In this document: positions 53,328 to 61,832 of the stretch, piece after piece
Numbering within the stretch: the stretch's first letter is position 1
Layout: each line of letters starts with the position of its first letter
Source: Chloroflexota bacterium
Lineage (GTDB): Bacteria; Chloroflexota; Anaerolineae; 4572-78; J111
Reading direction: 5' to 3'
NCBI GenBank assembly: GCA_016860845.1
Contig: BOKF01000016.1
Span: 1-64,000, forward strand
DNA: 64,000 bases
Position numbers and translations under genes: made by a program
Notes under the pieces: model-generated
Databases searched by the model: none
Told to the model about the DNA's origin: nothing
Seen by the model: the letters and a program-made list of their open reading frames with translations, nothing else

Positions 53328-54509
53328 ATGTCCACCTATACCTTCCTCAAACGGCTATTGATCGTGGGGGTCGCCATCGTTCTACTCTTGAGCCTATGGT
53401 ATCTGCGCTCGATCTGGCTTCTTGGCTTTGCGGCCGTGGTCATTGCCGTAGGTATCAGTATCCCGGCGCATTGGCTGCAACAGCGTGGGCTGCCCCGCAA
53501 CCCATCCCTTCTCCTGGCGACGCTGGTCTTAGGGCTGCTGGTCCTCTTCTTAATCCTATGGATTGTGCCGACGATTATCAGCGAAACCGGGACGGTGCTG
53601 GCCGAACTGCCCCAGATGTGGCAAGAGATTGGCCAGCACTATGAAACCTGGCGCGCCGGTAGCAACCGGCTCACCCATCTGCTGCCTCCCTTCAGTATAG
53701 TCAGCCTCCATCAAACCGGTGACGTCGCTCTTAGCGACACCCTGCGCCGGCTGTTCACCACCGGCTTTTCCTTCACGCCCATTTTGGAAGGCATGGGCGC
53801 CTTTGCCAGCCTGCTGGCTAATGTGGCCCTGGTGATTTTTATCGCCATCTTTTTTCTCAGCGATCCGCAGAGTTATGCGCGGATCAGCCTCCTGCTGACG
53901 CCGGCCGCCTACCATGCCCGGCTATTGGACCTCTGGAGCGAACTGTATCGCACCCTGACCCAGTGGATCAAGACCCAGTTTCTATCGGTCAGCATTACCG
54001 TCAGCCTGGTCTGGCTCGTTTTGGGCCTCTTTTTGGGCGTACCCTACGCGCCGATTATCGCCGTGTTTTCCGGTGTGGCTACCTTCATTCCCAATCTGGG
54101 GGCCTTTCTGCCCTTGATCCCAATTTTCGTTTTTACCATGGCCGCCGACCCGTCACTCATGATGCGGGCCATCCCGGCCTACCTGGCCATCCAATTACTG
54201 GAAAGTAATGTGATCACCCCTATGCTGATCCGGGAGGAACTCCAGCTTCCTTCGGGGGGCGTGCTGTTGTTTCAATTGGTCGGGGCGGCGCTCTTTGGCG
54301 GGCTGGGCCTGTTGTTGGCAGTGCCCCTCTTGCTGGTGCTGGTCGTCCTGGTGCGTGAAATTTACAGCTATGACATCCTGGGGCTGCACGCTGAAAAAAT
54401 AGAAATTGTCGTAGATGCGGCAGGTCGCATGCATTTGGGCCAAAGTAGGCGGCCAGAAACCGAACCGGAGCCACCAGAGCGCGCTCAACTGCGGCCAAAG
54501 AAGACCTGA
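53328..54509 (+). CDS. AI-2E-family transporter/permease
   Basis: The frame is open from 53199, but the upstream part is hairpin DNA. The ATG at 53328 (MSTYTFLKRLLIVGVAIVLL) with GGAAGAG upstream gives 393 residues, the usual size. About eight membrane segments are present, with the family's long loop after the third (TIISETGTVLAELPQMWQEI). The conserved core reads FLGVPYAPIIAVFSGVATFI, PNLGAFLPLIPIF and QLLESNVITPMLIREELQLP. Members export AI-2 or act as Na+/H+ antiporters. The C-terminal tail is Pro/Glu/Arg-rich and cytosolic. Confidence 0.9.
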   Translation: MSTYTFLKRLLIVGVAIVLLLSLWYLRSIWLLGFAAVVIAVGISIPAHWLQQRGLPRNPSLLLATLVLGLLVLFLILWIVPTIISETGTVLAELPQMWQEIGQHYETWRAGSNRLTHLLPPFSIVSLHQTGDVALSDTLRRLFTTGFSFTPILEGMGAFASLLANVALVIFIAIFFLSDPQSYARISLLLTPAAYHARLLDLWSELYRTLTQWIKTQFLSVSITVSLVWLVLGLFLGVPYAPIIAVFSGVATFIPNLGAFLPLIPIFVFTMAADPSLMMRAIPAYLAIQLLESNVITPMLIREELQLPSGGVLLFQLVGAALFGGLGLLLAVPLLLVLVVLVREIYSYDILGLHAEKIEIVVDAAGRMHLGQSRRPETEPEPPERAQLRPKKT

Positions 54510-54668
54510 AAGAGGCCGGTGAAGCCGCACGTGCAGAATTTAAGTAAGTCAAAGAGCCATATCAGGTTAGAAAAGGCGGTGACTATAGACAAAATAAAAT
54601 ACGACCGTCGCAGAAAAAAATTATCAAAGAAAAAAAATTAACCATTAGTTTGAAAAAGGAGATATATC

Positions 54669-55232
54669 ATGATTACTAACTTAGCTAACAATTGGTGGAC
54701 GTTCGTCCTGCGGGGCGTCTTCGCCCTCCTCTTTGGCGTCATCGCCTTTGTGTACCCTGGCTTGACCATTCTTTCTTTAACCTTTGTCTTTGGCTTTTAT
54801 GCCATTCTGGACGGTATTTTTGCCGTGGTTGCCGCCTGGAGCAACCGCAGCAGCGACCGCTGGTGGGTGCTGCTCCTGGAAGGGCTGCTGGGCCTTGCCG
54901 CCGGGGTGATCGCCTTCATCTGGCCGGGGAGTACGGCCCTGGCCCTGCTGTGGGTGATTGCGGCCTGGGCCATCTTGACCGGCATCCTGGAGATTGTGGC
55001 CGCCATCCGGCTGCGCCAGGAGATCGAGAACGAATGGTGGCTGGGTCTGGGCGGGCTGGCCTCCATCATCTTCGGGGTGCTGTTGGTGATTTGGCCGGGG
55101 TCCGGTCTGGTCACGATAAGCTGGCTCATTGGCTTCTATGCCATCGTCTTTGGGATATCAATGCTGATTCTCAGCTTCCGCTTGCAGGGTTTGAACAAAA
55201 CCATCAAGCAGCAAACGGCGGGTAACGCTTAA
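54669..55232 (+). CDS. HdeD-family (DUF308) membrane protein
   Basis: 187 residues with six membrane segments arranged as three repeats of a helical hairpin (FALLFGVIAFVYPGLTILSL, GLLGLAAGVIAFIWPGSTAL, ASIIFGVLLVIWPGSGLVTI). The repeated G-V-x-x-F/V-x-W/Y-P-G motif is the DUF308 signature. HdeD protects Escherichia coli against acid at high cell density. The start has AAAGGAG at good spacing. Likely part of an envelope-stress set with its neighbours. Confidence 0.92.
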   Translation: MITNLANNWWTFVLRGVFALLFGVIAFVYPGLTILSLTFVFGFYAILDGIFAVVAAWSNRSSDRWWVLLLEGLLGLAAGVIAFIWPGSTALALLWVIAAWAILTGILEIVAAIRLRQEIENEWWLGLGGLASIIFGVLLVIWPGSGLVTISWLIGFYAIVFGISMLILSFRLQGLNKTIKQQTAGNA

Positions 55233-55322
55233 GCCGACCCGCCAGGGTAGACCTGACCGGTGGCTTCACGGCCACCGGTCAGGTGGCCCCGTATCACAAA
55301 TATGAGCAAAAAGGAGAAATAA

Positions 55323-56051
55323 GTGGTGTTACCCTTAAAAGATCTGAACCCAACCCGCCGCTTTCCCATTCTGACCTACGCCCTCATCGTCATCAATGTG
55401 CTGGTATTTTTCTGGGAGTTGAGCCTGTCACCGGCTCAACTTGAAGCGGCTTTGACCAGCCTATCCGTTGTGCCGGCTAGAGTGTCGGGGGATCCTTTCT
55501 CGCTGGACTCCATCCTGAGGGTGATCCGCAGCATGTTCTTCCACGCCGGGTGGACCCATCTGCTGGGCAATATGCTCTACCTGTATCTCTTCGGCGATAA
55601 TGTCGAAGACCGCCTGGGCCGGATCATCTATCTGGTGCTCTATTTTGGCAGTGGCTTTGCCGCCACCGCGGCCCAGGTCGCCATTGATCCGACCTCGACG
55701 ATTGTCCAGGTGGGGGCCAGCGGCGCGATTGCCGGGGTGTTGGGCAGCTACTTCATCCTGTTCCCCGGCGTGCGGGTCGAGGGCATTGTGCCGCTGCGCT
55801 CCGTTAGCTTCTGGGTAAATTGGCCGGCCTGGCTGGTGCTGGGCTTGTGGTTCCTGGTGCAATTTTTCAATGGCGCGGCCTCTTTGGGGGTCGAGACGAG
55901 CGGCGGTGGGGTGGCCTTTGTCGCCCATATCGGTGGCTTTGTGTTCGGGCTGATCTTGACCCAGCTTGTCATGCTCTTCTACCCGCAACCCCCTATCTCT
56001 GAGCGGCAGGAACTGCTCTACCAACGGGCCAGGCGCCATCCGGCTTTTTGA
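55323..56051 (+). CDS. Rhomboid-family intramembrane serine protease
   Basis: 242 residues, starting at GTG with AAAGGAG upstream. Six membrane segments. The WTHLLGNMLYLYLFGDNVED segment holds the conserved HLLGN. The catalytic serine is in GASGAIAGVLGSYFILFP (about residue 132) and the catalytic histidine in VAHIGGFVFGL (about 202). An N-terminal RRFPILTYALIVINVLVFFW is family-typical. It cleaves transmembrane substrates. Last gene before the second MITE copy. Confidence 0.93.
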   Translation: MVLPLKDLNPTRRFPILTYALIVINVLVFFWELSLSPAQLEAALTSLSVVPARVSGDPFSLDSILRVIRSMFFHAGWTHLLGNMLYLYLFGDNVEDRLGRIIYLVLYFGSGFAATAAQVAIDPTSTIVQVGASGAIAGVLGSYFILFPGVRVEGIVPLRSVSFWVNWPAWLVLGLWFLVQFFNGAASLGVETSGGGVAFVAHIGGFVFGLILTQLVMLFYPQPPISERQELLYQRARRHPAF

Positions 56052-56180
56052 GCTGAGGGTTTACTCAAGCCTAGTATCCGGCATATCCATTAGACCTGTG
56101 GCGAAATAGAAGAGATGGCATTTCTTCTACAATCTGTAGTACTTTTCCACCCTTACTGTCTTGATATATTACTTTTGAAC

Positions 56181-56323
56181 TTAGGCAACTCCAAGAAAAT
56201 AATTATCCAAAGTTCGTGATACGTAATGCGTGATGGTATCCAGGCAAGATTTCTTACGCATCACGTATCACGCATCAAGCCGGTGAGAACAATTGGATGA
56301 TTTAAATCTTGGAACTGCCTTAA
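56181..56323. mobile_element. MITE-like element, copy 2 (143 bp, inverted relative to copy 1)
   Basis: Its reverse complement matches copy 1 almost base for base over the full length, including both terminal inverted repeats, and lacks one internal heptamer (cgcatca). It ends 30 bases before the ATG of the ABC ATPase gene, so it may carry or disturb that gene's promoter. The rest of the 56052-56352 gap shows nothing else. Confidence 0.8.
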
Positions 56324-56352
56324 GTCAGCACATTTATCAAAGGAAGTGGTTT

Positions 56353-57327
56353 ATGAATCAAATCAATGCTCCTGCGCTTGAGCTTAACGCCCTGACCAAA
56401 CTCTATCACAACGGCAACGGCTCAACGTTTAAGGCCATTGACAACCTCAGCCTGACCATTCCTCAGGGCCGGGTGTTTGGCTTGCTGGGGAACGAAGGCG
56501 CCGGTAAAACTACTCTGGTTGACCTCATGAGCGGTCGGCTGGAACCCACCGCGGGAACGATTTCCGTGTCTGGCCACATCCTGACGCCCGGTAACAAGAC
56601 TTTGACCGACCAGATTGGCCTGGTTATGGCTGGGGTCCAAACCCTCAATCGCAGGCAATCGATTTGGGAAAATTTTGCTCACCGGGCGCAGGCCAGAACC
56701 TGGCCCGCCGAAAAACTCAAACAACGCCTGGACATGCTGATGAGCGAGTTATACTTGTCGGAGTTCTCCGACTGCCCGGTCTACCAGTTGTCCCCCGCTC
56801 AGCAACGCCTGGTGACTTTCGTCTGCGCGATGCAGGCCGATCCACCCATTGTGGTTTTTGATGAACCGCTGGCCGGCCTTGATCGTTCGACGGCCTCTGT
56901 GGTGAAAAATTGGCTGCTCAATCTGGCTCATTCTCAGGGAAAGACCGTGATTGTCGCCACACAACAGCCGGAATTAATTGAAGATGTGGGTGATGAGGTG
57001 GCCATCCTCAGCCAGGGGCGGCTGCTGACCCAGCAGCCGCTGGCCCACCTGCTGCGTGCGCCTCAGGCGACTGTTTTCGAGATCAAGTTCAAAGGGCATC
57101 TGGCGACCCATTGGCGAGACTGGTTCGATAACCTGTCCATGACCCATACCGAAGCAGGAGAAACCATTCTCGCCGGGCCGATCAAAGACCAGGCCGCCTT
57201 ATATGGAGTCTTGATCAAAATCCGGGACCTGGCCTTGCCGCTGCTCTCGGTTACTCAGACTGGACCGAGTCTGGCCAATGTGATGCGGTTTTTCCAGCCA
57301 GAAGATACTCTACACCAACAAGAATGA
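56353..57327 (+). CDS. ABC transporter ATPase with non-canonical signature
   Basis: The frame is open from 56293 inside the MITE, but ATG 56353 with AAAGGAAG upstream starts a normal ABC domain (324 residues). Walker A is GNEGAGKT (46-53). Walker B is PPIVVFDEPLAGLD, followed by the switch region VIVATQQPELIEDVG, where the usual His is Gln. The signature is YQLSPAQQRLVTF instead of LSGGQ. The C-terminal ~90 residues resemble the DUF4162-type tail of drug and lantibiotic exporters. No permease gene is adjacent. It may serve a remote permease or be regulatory. Confidence 0.83.
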   Translation: MNQINAPALELNALTKLYHNGNGSTFKAIDNLSLTIPQGRVFGLLGNEGAGKTTLVDLMSGRLEPTAGTISVSGHILTPGNKTLTDQIGLVMAGVQTLNRRQSIWENFAHRAQARTWPAEKLKQRLDMLMSELYLSEFSDCPVYQLSPAQQRLVTFVCAMQADPPIVVFDEPLAGLDRSTASVVKNWLLNLAHSQGKTVIVATQQPELIEDVGDEVAILSQGRLLTQQPLAHLLRAPQATVFEIKFKGHLATHWRDWFDNLSMTHTEAGETILAGPIKDQAALYGVLIKIRDLALPLLSVTQTGPSLANVMRFFQPEDTLHQQE

Positions 57328-57329
57328 AA

Positions 57330-57382
57330 AGTAATCAGTGAGCAGTAATCAGTGTTCAACTATTCACTGCTCACTGATTACT
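57330..57382. repeat. 17-bp inverted repeat
   Basis: AGTAATCAGTGAGCAGT (57330-57346) and ACTGCTCACTGATTACT (57366-57382) are perfect arms, with a further partial repeat in the loop. It follows the ABC ATPase stop by 2 bases and could act as a terminator, although no T run follows. It resembles the other heptamer-based palindromes of the window. Confidence 0.7.
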
Positions 57383-57409
57383 GATAACTATTTTTAGGGA
57401 GTATAACCC

Positions 57410-57724
57410 ATGACCGAATTAAACCCCATCTACACTGCCGCCCTTCAACAAGTCAGCACACGCTTACAAGCTTTGTGCGATGCCATTGACAGCGGCGACA
57501 CCCAACGTATTCTAACCGCCCAAAAGGAACTGACCGCTACCACTGAAGCGATCTGGTCCCATATTGAAAATGATTCTCTACCCGGCCGCGACAAAGCCCT
57601 GGCCCGCCTGTTGGCCGATGCCGCGCTCAAGGAACTGCCTGACGCTATTCAAGACCCCGCCAACTATCCGCGAATCCAGCGTGAGTCGCGGCTGTTGAAA
57701 AGGTCGTTGGAATTGTGGGCCTGA
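57410..57724 (+). CDS. Small helical protein of unknown function
   Basis: 104 residues, almost wholly alpha-helical by composition (AALQQVSTRLQALCDAIDSG, QRILTAQKELTATTEAIWSH). TTTTTAGGGAG precedes the ATG by a few bases. It resembles no family I know. It lies 16 bases before the RsbW-like gene and is probably cotranscribed. A role in the same partner-switching or two-component signalling set is possible by position. Confidence 0.65.
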   Translation: MTELNPIYTAALQQVSTRLQALCDAIDSGDTQRILTAQKELTATTEAIWSHIENDSLPGRDKALARLLADAALKELPDAIQDPANYPRIQRESRLLKRSLELWA

Positions 57725-57740
57725 GAGGGGAAAAATTAAC

Positions 57741-58161
57741 ATGAACGAGCCACACATGATTGAAATTTCCTTACCCAGTGAGTTAGGGTATGAAAAAGTG
57801 GCGACCTCGGCCATTGCTACCTTGGCTCGCCCCATGGGCTTTTCTCAGGAGCGCCTTGACGACCTGAAAACTGCCCTGAGTGAAGCGGTGCTTAACGCCA
57901 TCGAACACGGAAATCAGTTGAATGTTCAGCTCAGGGTCCAGATTATCGCCCTGGTGGAACAGAGCGCTTTGACCCGCTAACAAAATAATTGACCAGGGAC
58001 TCCAACCCCTGCCCAGTCTCAACCTGGCTCGCCAGGAGCGGACGGACCATCGCGGGTGGGGTCTGTTTCTGATGAAGAGCCTGGTGGATGAAGTCAAAGG
58101 GGTGGTCACGCCCGGTCGCAATGAACTACAACTATTGATGACGGTGGTCGAAGGGAGTTGA
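57741..58161 (+). pseudogene. RsbW-like serine-kinase/anti-sigma factor, frameshifted
   Basis: The first frame (57741-57980, 79 residues) carries the N box of HATPase_c_2 anti-sigma kinases (LDDLKTALSEAVLNAIEHGN) and stops at TAA 57978. From about 57979 the next frame continues with the rest of the fold: DQGLQPLP, then DHRGWGLFLMKSLVDEV (the G-x-G-L lid), ending at TGA 58159-58161. Together they make a ~140-residue protein of normal RsbW length, with one +1 shift in between. Either the gene is broken, or there is a sequencing error or a recoding event. RsbW proteins bind sigma factors or phosphorylate anti-anti-sigma partners. Confidence 0.75.
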
Positions 58162-58274
58162 TCTCCTATATGTAGCATCGGCTTATTGGCCGCATTGCAC
58201 CAATTTCGACCGAATCCGCTAAACTGCCCTAGAGTGGCAAATACTGTATCTGGGACTAATGGTTAATCAGCAAC
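58157..58274 (+). pseudogene. Relic of an NAD(P)-binding (NmrA-like) gene
   Basis: About 118 bases match 61446-61563 inside the intact NAD(P)-binding gene, e.g. CTTATTGGCCGCAT, CAATTTCGACCG and ATGGTTAATCAG in the same order and spacing. The relic reads VDLLYVASAYWPH...NFDRIR, then a stop, then TALEWQILYLGLMVNQ. It begins at the RsbW-like stop and runs in frame into the first codons of the histidine kinase. Confidence 0.75.
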
Positions 58275-60409
58275 TTATTAAGATAAGCAGCGAGAAACAC
58301 GACAGAGAAATGGTGAAGAAATACCAAAAAATCAGGCGAACCCGACAGAGGAATTATTTAGAAGAAAATAAAGAGTGGCTACTTCAGGTGGTGGAGAACG
58401 CTAATGAGATAATTATAGTAACTCAAGCGGGGCTCATCAAATACTACAACCCCAAAACCATCCAGCTCAGTGGATATTTGTCTCAAGAACTAACCTCCAA
58501 ACCCGTTACTGAGTTTATTCATCCTGATGATCGAGACAGAGTGTTTAAGGATTATTACTCCCAACTCAGAGGGGAAGAGACGGCGGGGGTCTATACCTTT
58601 AGAATTATTGACAAAGCGGGCCAGGTCAGGTGGGTTGAAAAAATTGGCGTCCAGATAACCTGGGAGGGTCAACCAGCCATCTTGTGTTTGATCAGCGACA
58701 TCACCTCACACAAACAGGCCGAAGAAGAACTTCACCGCCGCAACCGCGAGTTAGCGCTCCTCAACCGGATCATTGCCGCTTCGGCGGCTACACCAAGCAA
58801 GGACCAGGAGGCTATCCTGGAAGTAGCCTGCCGCGAACTGGCCCTGGCCCTCAACGTACCTCATGCGGCTGCCACCCTGTTGGATAAAATGAAAACGACA
58901 ATCACCGTCGTGGCCGAGTATTCGGCCGGGGAGCGCCTGGCGACCTTACACCAGGCCTGGTCGGTTGTTGATGATCCTTTGGGCCAATACCTGCTCAACC
59001 ACAAAACGCCGCTGGTCACCGGTGAGGATCTGAACAACCCCCACCTGGATCTCATCCATAACCATCTGCGCCAGCGGGGTATTGCCTCATTGCTGCTGGT
59101 TCCGTTGGTGATCGAGGGCGAGGTGGCGGGCAGCTTGGGGTTGGCGTCATTAGAGCCGCGCCGCTTCTCGACCGAGGAGACCAATTTGACCTGGAGCGTG
59201 GCCGATCAATTGGCCGGGGTCTTGGCCCGGTTTCGCCTGGAAGAGAAGCGCCGCCAACTGGAAGAACAGTATCACCACGCCCAAAAGATGGAAGCTGTGG
59301 GCCGGCTCACGGCCGGGGTAGCCCACGACTTCAATAATCTACTGACGACGATCAACGGTTATGCAACCTTGATCCAGAAGGACCTCCAGCCCGACGACCC
59401 TCACTGGGAGATGGCCGACATCATTCTCCGTTCAGGCCAGCGAGCCGCCGGCCTGGTCCGCCAACTGCTGGCTTTTAGCCGCAAGCAAATTATCCAGCCC
59501 GAGGTGTTAAATCTCAATTCAATCGTGGTCGAGTTGGACAAAATGTTGCAGCGGGTTATCGGCGAGGATATTGACTTAAAAATTCGCCTCGCTCCGGAGC
59601 TGTGGCCGGTCAAAGTAGACCCGGCCCAGATGGAGCAGGTCATCCTGAACCTGGTAGTCAATGCCCGGGATGCCATGCCCCAAGGCGGCCACCTGACGAT
59701 TGAGACGGCCAATGTGGTCATTGACGATCAGTATGTGGCGGGTCATCTGGATACCCGGCCAGGTCAATACATCTTGCTCACCATCAGCGATACCGGCTAT
59801 GGCATGAGCCAGGAGGTTAAGGCGCATATCTTTGAACCTTTCTTTACCACCAAAGAGCTGGGGCGAGGGACGGGCCTGGGGCTGGCGACGGTTTTTGGGA
59901 TCGTTAAGCAAAGTGGGGGGGACATCTGGGTCTATTCAGAGGAGGGGGTGGGCACTACCTTCAAGATTTACTTCCCCAGTGTCGCCGAAAAAAAGAGTGA
60001 GCCGCCGCTTGACCCGGAAGTTGGGGTAGAGATGCCTGTCGGCAGCGAAACGATTTTGTTGGTGGAGGATGATGCCGGGGTACGTGCCCTGTTGCGGCAG
60101 GTGTTGTCACCGCTAGGCTACACCCTGCTGGAAGCCGGGAATGGACAGGAGGCCTTGCGGCTGCTGGCTGACTACCCTGACCCCATCCACCTGTTATTGA
60201 CCGATGTGGTGATGCCCGGTATCAGTGGCAAAACCCTGGCTGAAGAGGTGTTACGCGCCCGGCCTGATGTGAAAACACTGTTTATGTCGGGCTACACCGA
60301 TGAAGCGATTATCCAGCACGATGTCCTCGACTCAGGGGTTGCCTTCATCCAAAAACCCTTCAGCCCCATGAGCTTGGCGGTTAAATTGCGCTCAGTCCTG
60401 GAGTGTTGA
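58259..60409 (+). CDS. Hybrid sensor histidine kinase (PAS-GAF-HisKA-HATPase-REC)
   Basis: 716 residues and no membrane segment, so cytosolic. PAS (about 42-150; GLIKYYNPKTIQLSGYLSQE), GAF (about 165-320), HisKA with H-box GVAHDFNNLLTTINGYA (His near 355), HATPase with NLVVNARDAMPQGG, DTGYGMS and GRGTGLGLATV, then a receiver domain (TILLVEDDAGVRALLRQVL; acceptor Asp in LLTDVVMPGISGK near 647; FIQKPF). The first four residues (MVNQ) come from the upstream gene relic, so the true start may be the ATG at 58310 (MVKKYQKIRRTRQRN). No cognate response regulator lies beside it. Confidence 0.88.
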   Translation: MVNQQLIKISSEKHDREMVKKYQKIRRTRQRNYLEENKEWLLQVVENANEIIIVTQAGLIKYYNPKTIQLSGYLSQELTSKPVTEFIHPDDRDRVFKDYYSQLRGEETAGVYTFRIIDKAGQVRWVEKIGVQITWEGQPAILCLISDITSHKQAEEELHRRNRELALLNRIIAASAATPSKDQEAILEVACRELALALNVPHAAATLLDKMKTTITVVAEYSAGERLATLHQAWSVVDDPLGQYLLNHKTPLVTGEDLNNPHLDLIHNHLRQRGIASLLLVPLVIEGEVAGSLGLASLEPRRFSTEETNLTWSVADQLAGVLARFRLEEKRRQLEEQYHHAQKMEAVGRLTAGVAHDFNNLLTTINGYATLIQKDLQPDDPHWEMADIILRSGQRAAGLVRQLLAFSRKQIIQPEVLNLNSIVVELDKMLQRVIGEDIDLKIRLAPELWPVKVDPAQMEQVILNLVVNARDAMPQGGHLTIETANVVIDDQYVAGHLDTRPGQYILLTISDTGYGMSQEVKAHIFEPFFTTKELGRGTGLGLATVFGIVKQSGGDIWVYSEEGVGTTFKIYFPSVAEKKSEPPLDPEVGVEMPVGSETILLVEDDAGVRALLRQVLSPLGYTLLEAGNGQEALRLLADYPDPIHLLLTDVVMPGISGKTLAEEVLRARPDVKTLFMSGYTDEAIIQHDVLDSGVAFIQKPFSPMSLAVKLRSVLEC

Positions 60410-60460
60410 TCCCGGCCTGGGATTTCTATGACACCTTTTATCATGAAGGGAGACTTGATA

Positions 60461-60802
60461 ATGGATAACACGGTTGCCGAATTTATGCGCCTCAGGAATA
60501 TCGATTCCATTCAGAAGCTCTACATCTTGTTAATTCTCAACCAGCACCCAGAATTGACCAAAACCAGCCAGCAGTGGGCGGATCGCATGTTTATCGGCTA
60601 TCTGCCTTTGGCGGAAGAGACCCTCAACGAACTCCAACAGGCCGGTCTGGTGGATTGTGTGGAGTGTCATTACCAGTTATGTGATAATCCGCAGGTCAGG
60701 GGGTCTCTGCAAGCTCTAGGGGAAACGTTTGAGGATCCGCTGACGCGCCAGGAACTTCTTGAGCGGGTCAGCGATGTAGACAATCTCAGGAGGATAAAAT
60801 AA
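60461..60802 (+). CDS. Small winged-helix-like protein
   Basis: The frame opens at 60428, but ATG 60461 follows AAGGGAG by 9 bases. The 113 residues show SIQKLYILLILNQHPELTKT, then LAEETLNELQQAGLVDCVEC, a helix-helix-strand order reminiscent of winged-helix DNA-binding domains. It may be the output regulator of the kinase upstream, but it has no receiver domain, so this is weak. The stop overlaps the next start by 1 base. Confidence 0.65.
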   Translation: MDNTVAEFMRLRNIDSIQKLYILLILNQHPELTKTSQQWADRMFIGYLPLAEETLNELQQAGLVDCVECHYQLCDNPQVRGSLQALGETFEDPLTRQELLERVSDVDNLRRIK

Positions 60803-61035
60803 TGAGACAACTTTTACAACACCCAGCCCTACAAAATCTGGAACCCAGAACACCACGGGAAACCTTATTGTTCATCAAAGCGCACACCCTTGGCCTGGAG
60901 GCTGCCTGTACGGCAATTAACGTAGTAGGTCTCGAAAACTTCGAGGTTCTATTCGACCAGGCCTTACCAGATATGTGGCAAAACGTGGATGCCTGCGCTG
61001 ACGCCGATGCGCAAACAATCAATAGTGCTGTGTAA
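60802..61035 (+). CDS. Small hypothetical protein coupled to the winged-helix-like gene
   Basis: 77 residues with a perfect AGGAGG (60789-60794) and a TAATG overlap with the upstream gene, both strong signs of real translation. Sequence RTPRETLLFIKAHTLGLEAA is helical. Two cysteines. No family recognised. It is followed 38 bases later by the NAD(P)-binding gene. Confidence 0.7.
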   Translation: MRQLLQHPALQNLEPRTPRETLLFIKAHTLGLEAACTAINVVGLENFEVLFDQALPDMWQNVDACADADAQTINSAV

Positions 61036-61073
61036 TATGAGAACAAATTTCCATTCTAATTTCGGAGCTATCA

Positions 61074-61832
61074 ATGTCAAAAATACTCATTCTGGGGGCA
61101 ACAGGCTCTCTCGGTAAATACGTTACTCAACAAGCAGTTTCGGCCAACCACGAAGTTTCAGCCCTGGTACGAACCCCCTCAAAGTTACCGGCGGAACTTC
61201 GAGAGAAGACCGCAGTACATCAGGCTGATCTGGCAAAAACGCCTACACATGTTCTGGCAACCATTCTCCAAAATCACGATGTCGTTATTAATACAGCCGG
61301 CTTGGTGACTGAAGGGCAAACCTTCATTGACCTCATTGATCGCATCGTGACCAGTCTGGAATCCCTACCTCCCCAGGATCGGCCCGTCTGCTGGTTTATG
61401 GCCGGTGCAGCCTTACTCGACCTTGATGACAGGGGTCGAAGGAGCGTTGATCTCCCCCGTGTCGCCTCGACTTATTGGCCGCATCGCGCCAATTTCGACC
61501 GCATCCGCCAAACCGCACTAGACTGGCGAATATTGTGTCCGGGGCCAATGGTTAATCAGCCACCTTTAGGTTTGGCTCAGATGCGGATATCGCTTGACCG
61601 ATTGCCCGTACAGGTCCCTTCGTTTACCAGGTTTCTGCCTGGAGCCTTGGTACTGCCTTTCTTCGCCTATCGTGTCCCTGAGATGATCGTCTCCTATGCC
61701 GATGCCGCTTCGCTAATGCTGGCCAACCTCACGCCCAATGGCGAGATGTCCCGCCATCGGGTCGGATTGGCGTTACCCGTTGGGATGCGGGGCAATAAAA
61801 AACAGTGGACAGCCAAACCAAACGCGGCCTAG
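61074..61832 (+). CDS. NAD(P)-binding protein, NmrA/SDR-a5-like
   Basis: 252 residues with an extended short-chain-dehydrogenase-type Rossmann fold. MSKILILGATGSLGKYVTQQ has the GATGxxG dinucleotide motif. Then come VSALVRTPSKLP (Arg suggesting NADPH), HQADLAKT and VINTAGLVT. The catalytic YxxxK is not clear, as usual in NmrA-like sensors and reductases. A degenerate fragment of a paralogue (or of this gene) sits at 58157-58274. The 3' end overlaps the DUF4469-like fragment by 28 bases. Confidence 0.85.
   Translation: MSKILILGATGSLGKYVTQQAVSANHEVSALVRTPSKLPAELREKTAVHQADLAKTPTHVLATILQNHDVVINTAGLVTEGQTFIDLIDRIVTSLESLPPQDRPVCWFMAGAALLDLDDRGRRSVDLPRVASTYWPHRANFDRIRQTALDWRILCPGPMVNQPPLGLAQMRISLDRLPVQVPSFTRFLPGALVLPFFAYRVPEMIVSYADAASLMLANLTPNGEMSRHRVGLALPVGMRGNKKQWTAKPNAA

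Noticed and set aside
54692..55225. 177-residue plus frame overlapping the HdeD-family gene
   Set aside because: Arg/Gly/His-rich shadow frame without an RBS, while the other frame has clear membrane repeats and AAAGGAG.
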